A stretch of 16,867 nt of DNA, taken from contig CAZHOV010000124.1 in the NCBI GenBank assembly GCA_964534315.1, positions 1 to 16,867 on the forward strand. The letters run 5' to 3'. Of the stretch, positions 15,339-16,867 are shown one piece after another; the stretch's first letter is position 1, and each line of letters starts with the position of its first letter. Both the position numbers and the translations under genes were made by a program. The notes beneath the pieces are model-generated. The model did not search any database. It saw nothing but the letters and a program-made list of their open reading frames with translations, and had not been told where the DNA came from. Origin of the DNA: CAZHOV01 sp964534315. GTDB lineage: Bacteria; Bacteroidota; Bacteroidia; Chitinophagales; Saprospiraceae.

Positions 15339-15421
15339 TTACGTTCTACTTCTTCTTTCGTGGTTGCATCGGCATATGTGCCAATCCACTTTTGTCCATT
15401 CTTCGAGCTCGACCCATTTAC
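15339..15421 (-). other. Frame break joining the two parts of the surface-protein gene
   Basis: Both frames are open here: the downstream frame from 15421 (its upstream TGA is at 15422-15424) and the upstream frame to its TAA at 15339. A +1 step after the TGG codon at 15383-15381, skipping base 15380, restores ...WTKVDW-TYADATT... and keeps the 50-residue repeat in register. Losing one A from the AAAA run near 15391-15394 would also join the frames. I see no classical slippery heptamer. A rejoined product would have about 1,687 residues. Confidence 0.75.
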
Positions 15422-16676
15422 TCAAATCATCAGGGGGCAATTCGGTTACTATCTGGCTTAGGTGTTCGTTAAATCGTTCTTTTAGGGCCTGGTCGATAGC
15501 CTCTTTTATTTCCGGCGATAAATAATCATAAAGAGAAGAATGCCTAATACTTTCTAATGCAGCCCATTCGTCTAGTTCGAGGCCTCCCTCTTGTTGTACT
15601 GCTTTGATTAAGTCTTGGACTAACCCTTCTGCCAGTTCTTTCAATTGTTCGATGACTGTTGCTTCAACCTCCTGGTCGAGGTATTTGGAAATGGTAAAAA
15701 GCGTGTCAGCAATCCGTATGAGTTCGAAAAGGGCATCCTCGGCATTTGGATCGTAGTCATTGAGCTCGTTTTGGATAAAATCATTGTAGAAGGCCGTCCA
15801 GTCGGTATCCTCTCCTCTAGTAGTAATAATGCCTGCGTTTTTAGCGACCAGGTTCATCGCGTCCCAGAGATTAGTGGCATCTTCGGTGATGGTTACCTCG
15901 GTACTTTCGGAAAAGTTGACAGCAGGCTGGTTCGTTTCCATTTCAACACCCACTATAATTTGTTGGGTGAGGTCAGCTTGAGTATAGGATTCTCCTCTAA
16001 GGGTAGTGGTGTAATACCAAAAGGCGTGCTGAACGATCACGTATTGTTGTTCTTCGACGGAAAGGTAGGGGATGACCTGTTGGTCGGTTTCATAAGTTTC
16101 CGTAAAGCTCGTTTCTAATCGGTTGAGCACCTCTACGAAAGTGGACGTAACCGAAGTCGGATATCGGTTAAAGTCGATTTGGTAATTGAATTCGACGGTG
16201 GTGCCCGGGTAGGTGAGTACGGTTTCCTCTGTACTGGTAAAAGCTGTGTAGCCGGGAATGGTGTAAACCTTCACATCGGCTCCGGGGGTTGGGGCAGATT
16301 CGGTGATGTGAATCCACTCGGAGAAAGGAGCCGTTGGTTCACCATTAAGTAGTGCGTGGCGTTCCGGGTCGGTACAATAACCGGTCAACGAAGTGGTATA
16401 GTCTGAAAGGGGGGGTACGATAAAGTTATAGGTTCCGTTAATAACAACCGCTTGGTTATTCCCCTTAGAGGGCACCAGGAATTCTCCCAGTTCTACCTCT
16501 ACGGCTTCAGTAGTAGGGTTGTAAACTTCCAGGTTCAGGACCTCTCCGCAGGTATTTCCTGTTCCGTAAGCGTTAAATTGGAGATCGGGATAGTTGTCCT
16601 CCACCGGATTGGCCAGGCTGGTGAATGGAAAAATTAAAATACAAAAAAGGGTCAGGTAGTTGTTGATCATTTTCAT
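15339..16676 (-). CDS. Exported N-terminal part of the giant surface protein (upstream frame)
   Basis: 445 residues. Residues 1-22 form a signal peptide (YLTLFCILIFPFTSLA, cleavage likely after Ala22). Residues 30-130 make a beta-rich domain with two cysteines (43 and 101) and PPLSDYTTSLTGYCTDPERH; 140-265 look strand-rich; 270-430 are helical. From 370 on a roughly 50-residue repeat begins (Trp371, then Trp421). The last 13 residues (HICRCNHERRSRT) look nothing like the rest and appear to be out-of-frame reading. The region up to Trp432 continues naturally in the next frame (TYADATTKEEVERKLKEKF...), which joins the 1233-residue protein at 15313. I do not recognise the N-terminal domain. Whether this is a broken gene, a programmed frameshift or a sequence error cannot be settled from the sequence alone. 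Confidence 0.8.
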   Translation of the reverse strand: MKMINNYLTLFCILIFPFTSLANPVEDNYPDLQFNAYGTGNTCGEVLNLEVYNPTTEAVEVELGEFLVPSKGNNQAVVINGTYNFIVPPLSDYTTSLTGYCTDPERHALLNGEPTAPFSEWIHITESAPTPGADVKVYTIPGYTAFTSTEETVLTYPGTTVEFNYQIDFNRYPTSVTSTFVEVLNRLETSFTETYETDQQVIPYLSVEEQQYVIVQHAFWYYTTTLRGESYTQADLTQQIIVGVEMETNQPAVNFSESTEVTITEDATNLWDAMNLVAKNAGIITTRGEDTDWTAFYNDFIQNELNDYDPNAEDALFELIRIADTLFTISKYLDQEVEATVIEQLKELAEGLVQDLIKAVQQEGGLELDEWAALESIRHSSLYDYLSPEIKEAIDQALKERFNEHLSQIVTELPPDDLSKWVELEEWTKVDWHICRCNHERRSRT

Positions 16677-16753
16677 AAGATTTGGTTTAATAAAATTAGG
16701 TCACGAGAGTGTCTCATAACATCTTTGGTGTTACGAGCCACCAAATTTTCTTC

Positions 16754-16816
16754 TTTGAGAAGCCTGTTTTTTCTGACAAAATCGAAGATTTTGTCAGAAA
16801 AAACAGGCTTCTCAAA
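16754..16816. terminator. 30-bp perfect-stem hairpin upstream of the surface-protein gene
   Basis: 16754-16783 pairs perfectly with 16787-16816 around a 3-base loop (GAA). The geometry is identical to 9117-9179, and CTGTTTTTTCT sits at the same stem positions in both. Given the minus-strand gene starting at 16676, it probably marks the end of whatever gene lies to the right. Bases 16677-16753 between it and the ATG contain only a TAATTTTA near-match to the -7 box. Confidence 0.75.
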
Positions 16817-16818
16817 AT

Positions 16819-16863
16819 ATGGTAAAGGACAACCTTTCTTATTGGGCATTTTGCCTTTACCAT
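16819..16863. repeat. 10-bp inverted repeat at the right edge
   Basis: ATGGTAAAGG (16819-16828) pairs with CCTTTACCAT (16854-16863) across a 25-base loop that contains a further CCTTT. It directly follows the 30-bp hairpin and may be part of a larger structure continuing beyond the window. Confidence 0.45.
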
Positions 16864-16867
16864 TATA

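Noticed and set aside
1..16867. tRNA, rRNA, CRISPR array, transposase or integrase gene
   Set aside because: No cloverleaf-like segment, no regularly spaced short direct repeats and no recombinase motifs were found on either strand; the only repeats are those listed.

Overview
The window looks like chromosomal DNA of a member of the Bacteroidota, most likely a Saprospiria/Lewinella-type marine or soil bacterium. This rests on three things: a very large HYR/SprB-type repeat surface protein, two matches to the Bacteroidota -7 promoter box TAnnTTTG ahead of genes, and a moderate-GC, Shine-Dalgarno-poor gene style. There is no tRNA, rRNA, transposase or CRISPR array. The species assignment is inference.

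Region 1 (1-3661, all minus strand) is a tight three-gene run. An ATP-grasp carboxylate-amine ligase comes first, then a 655-residue protein with a papain/calpain-like Gln-Cys-His-Asn arrangement, then a stand-alone alanine racemase that runs off the left edge. Gaps are 36 and 9 bases. A ligase, a thiol peptidase-fold enzyme and a racemase together suggest a small amino-acid or peptide conjugate pathway that I do not recognise. Region 2 (3844-6727, minus) holds a 143-bp inverted-repeat element, an 85-residue small protein, msrA, a structured spacer with a 28-bp perfect palindrome, a hemolysin III/TrhA membrane protein, a second structured element (outer stem plus two hairpins) and truC.

Region 3 (6765-9111, plus) is a divergent two-gene operon: a zinc-ribbon threonine-synthase-like PLP enzyme and an arginine-deiminase/DDAH-type enzyme that starts at TTG, overlapping the upstream stop by four bases. 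It ends at a perfect 30-bp-stem hairpin. Region 4 (9253-11407, minus) is a protein-quality pair: an HtrA/Deg periplasmic protease and an HSP20 small heat-shock protein, with two 14-bp near-identical sites 70 bp apart between them.

Region 5 (11612-16676, minus) appears as two overlapping reading frames of 445 and 1233 residues. A roughly 50-residue repeat begins in the first frame and finishes in the second, so they are almost certainly one gene of about 1,687 codons broken by a single-base shift near 15380. Rejoined, the protein reads: signal peptide, N-terminal domain, helical repeats, hydrophobic segment, two cadherin-like and six HYR-like modules, SprB-like modules, then a C-terminal outer-membrane beta-barrel ending in Phe, a layout resembling an autotransporter. 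The right edge carries a second 30-bp perfect hairpin (16754-16816). It matches the one at 9117-9179 in 24 of 30 stem positions with every difference compensated, so the two are members of one hairpin family.
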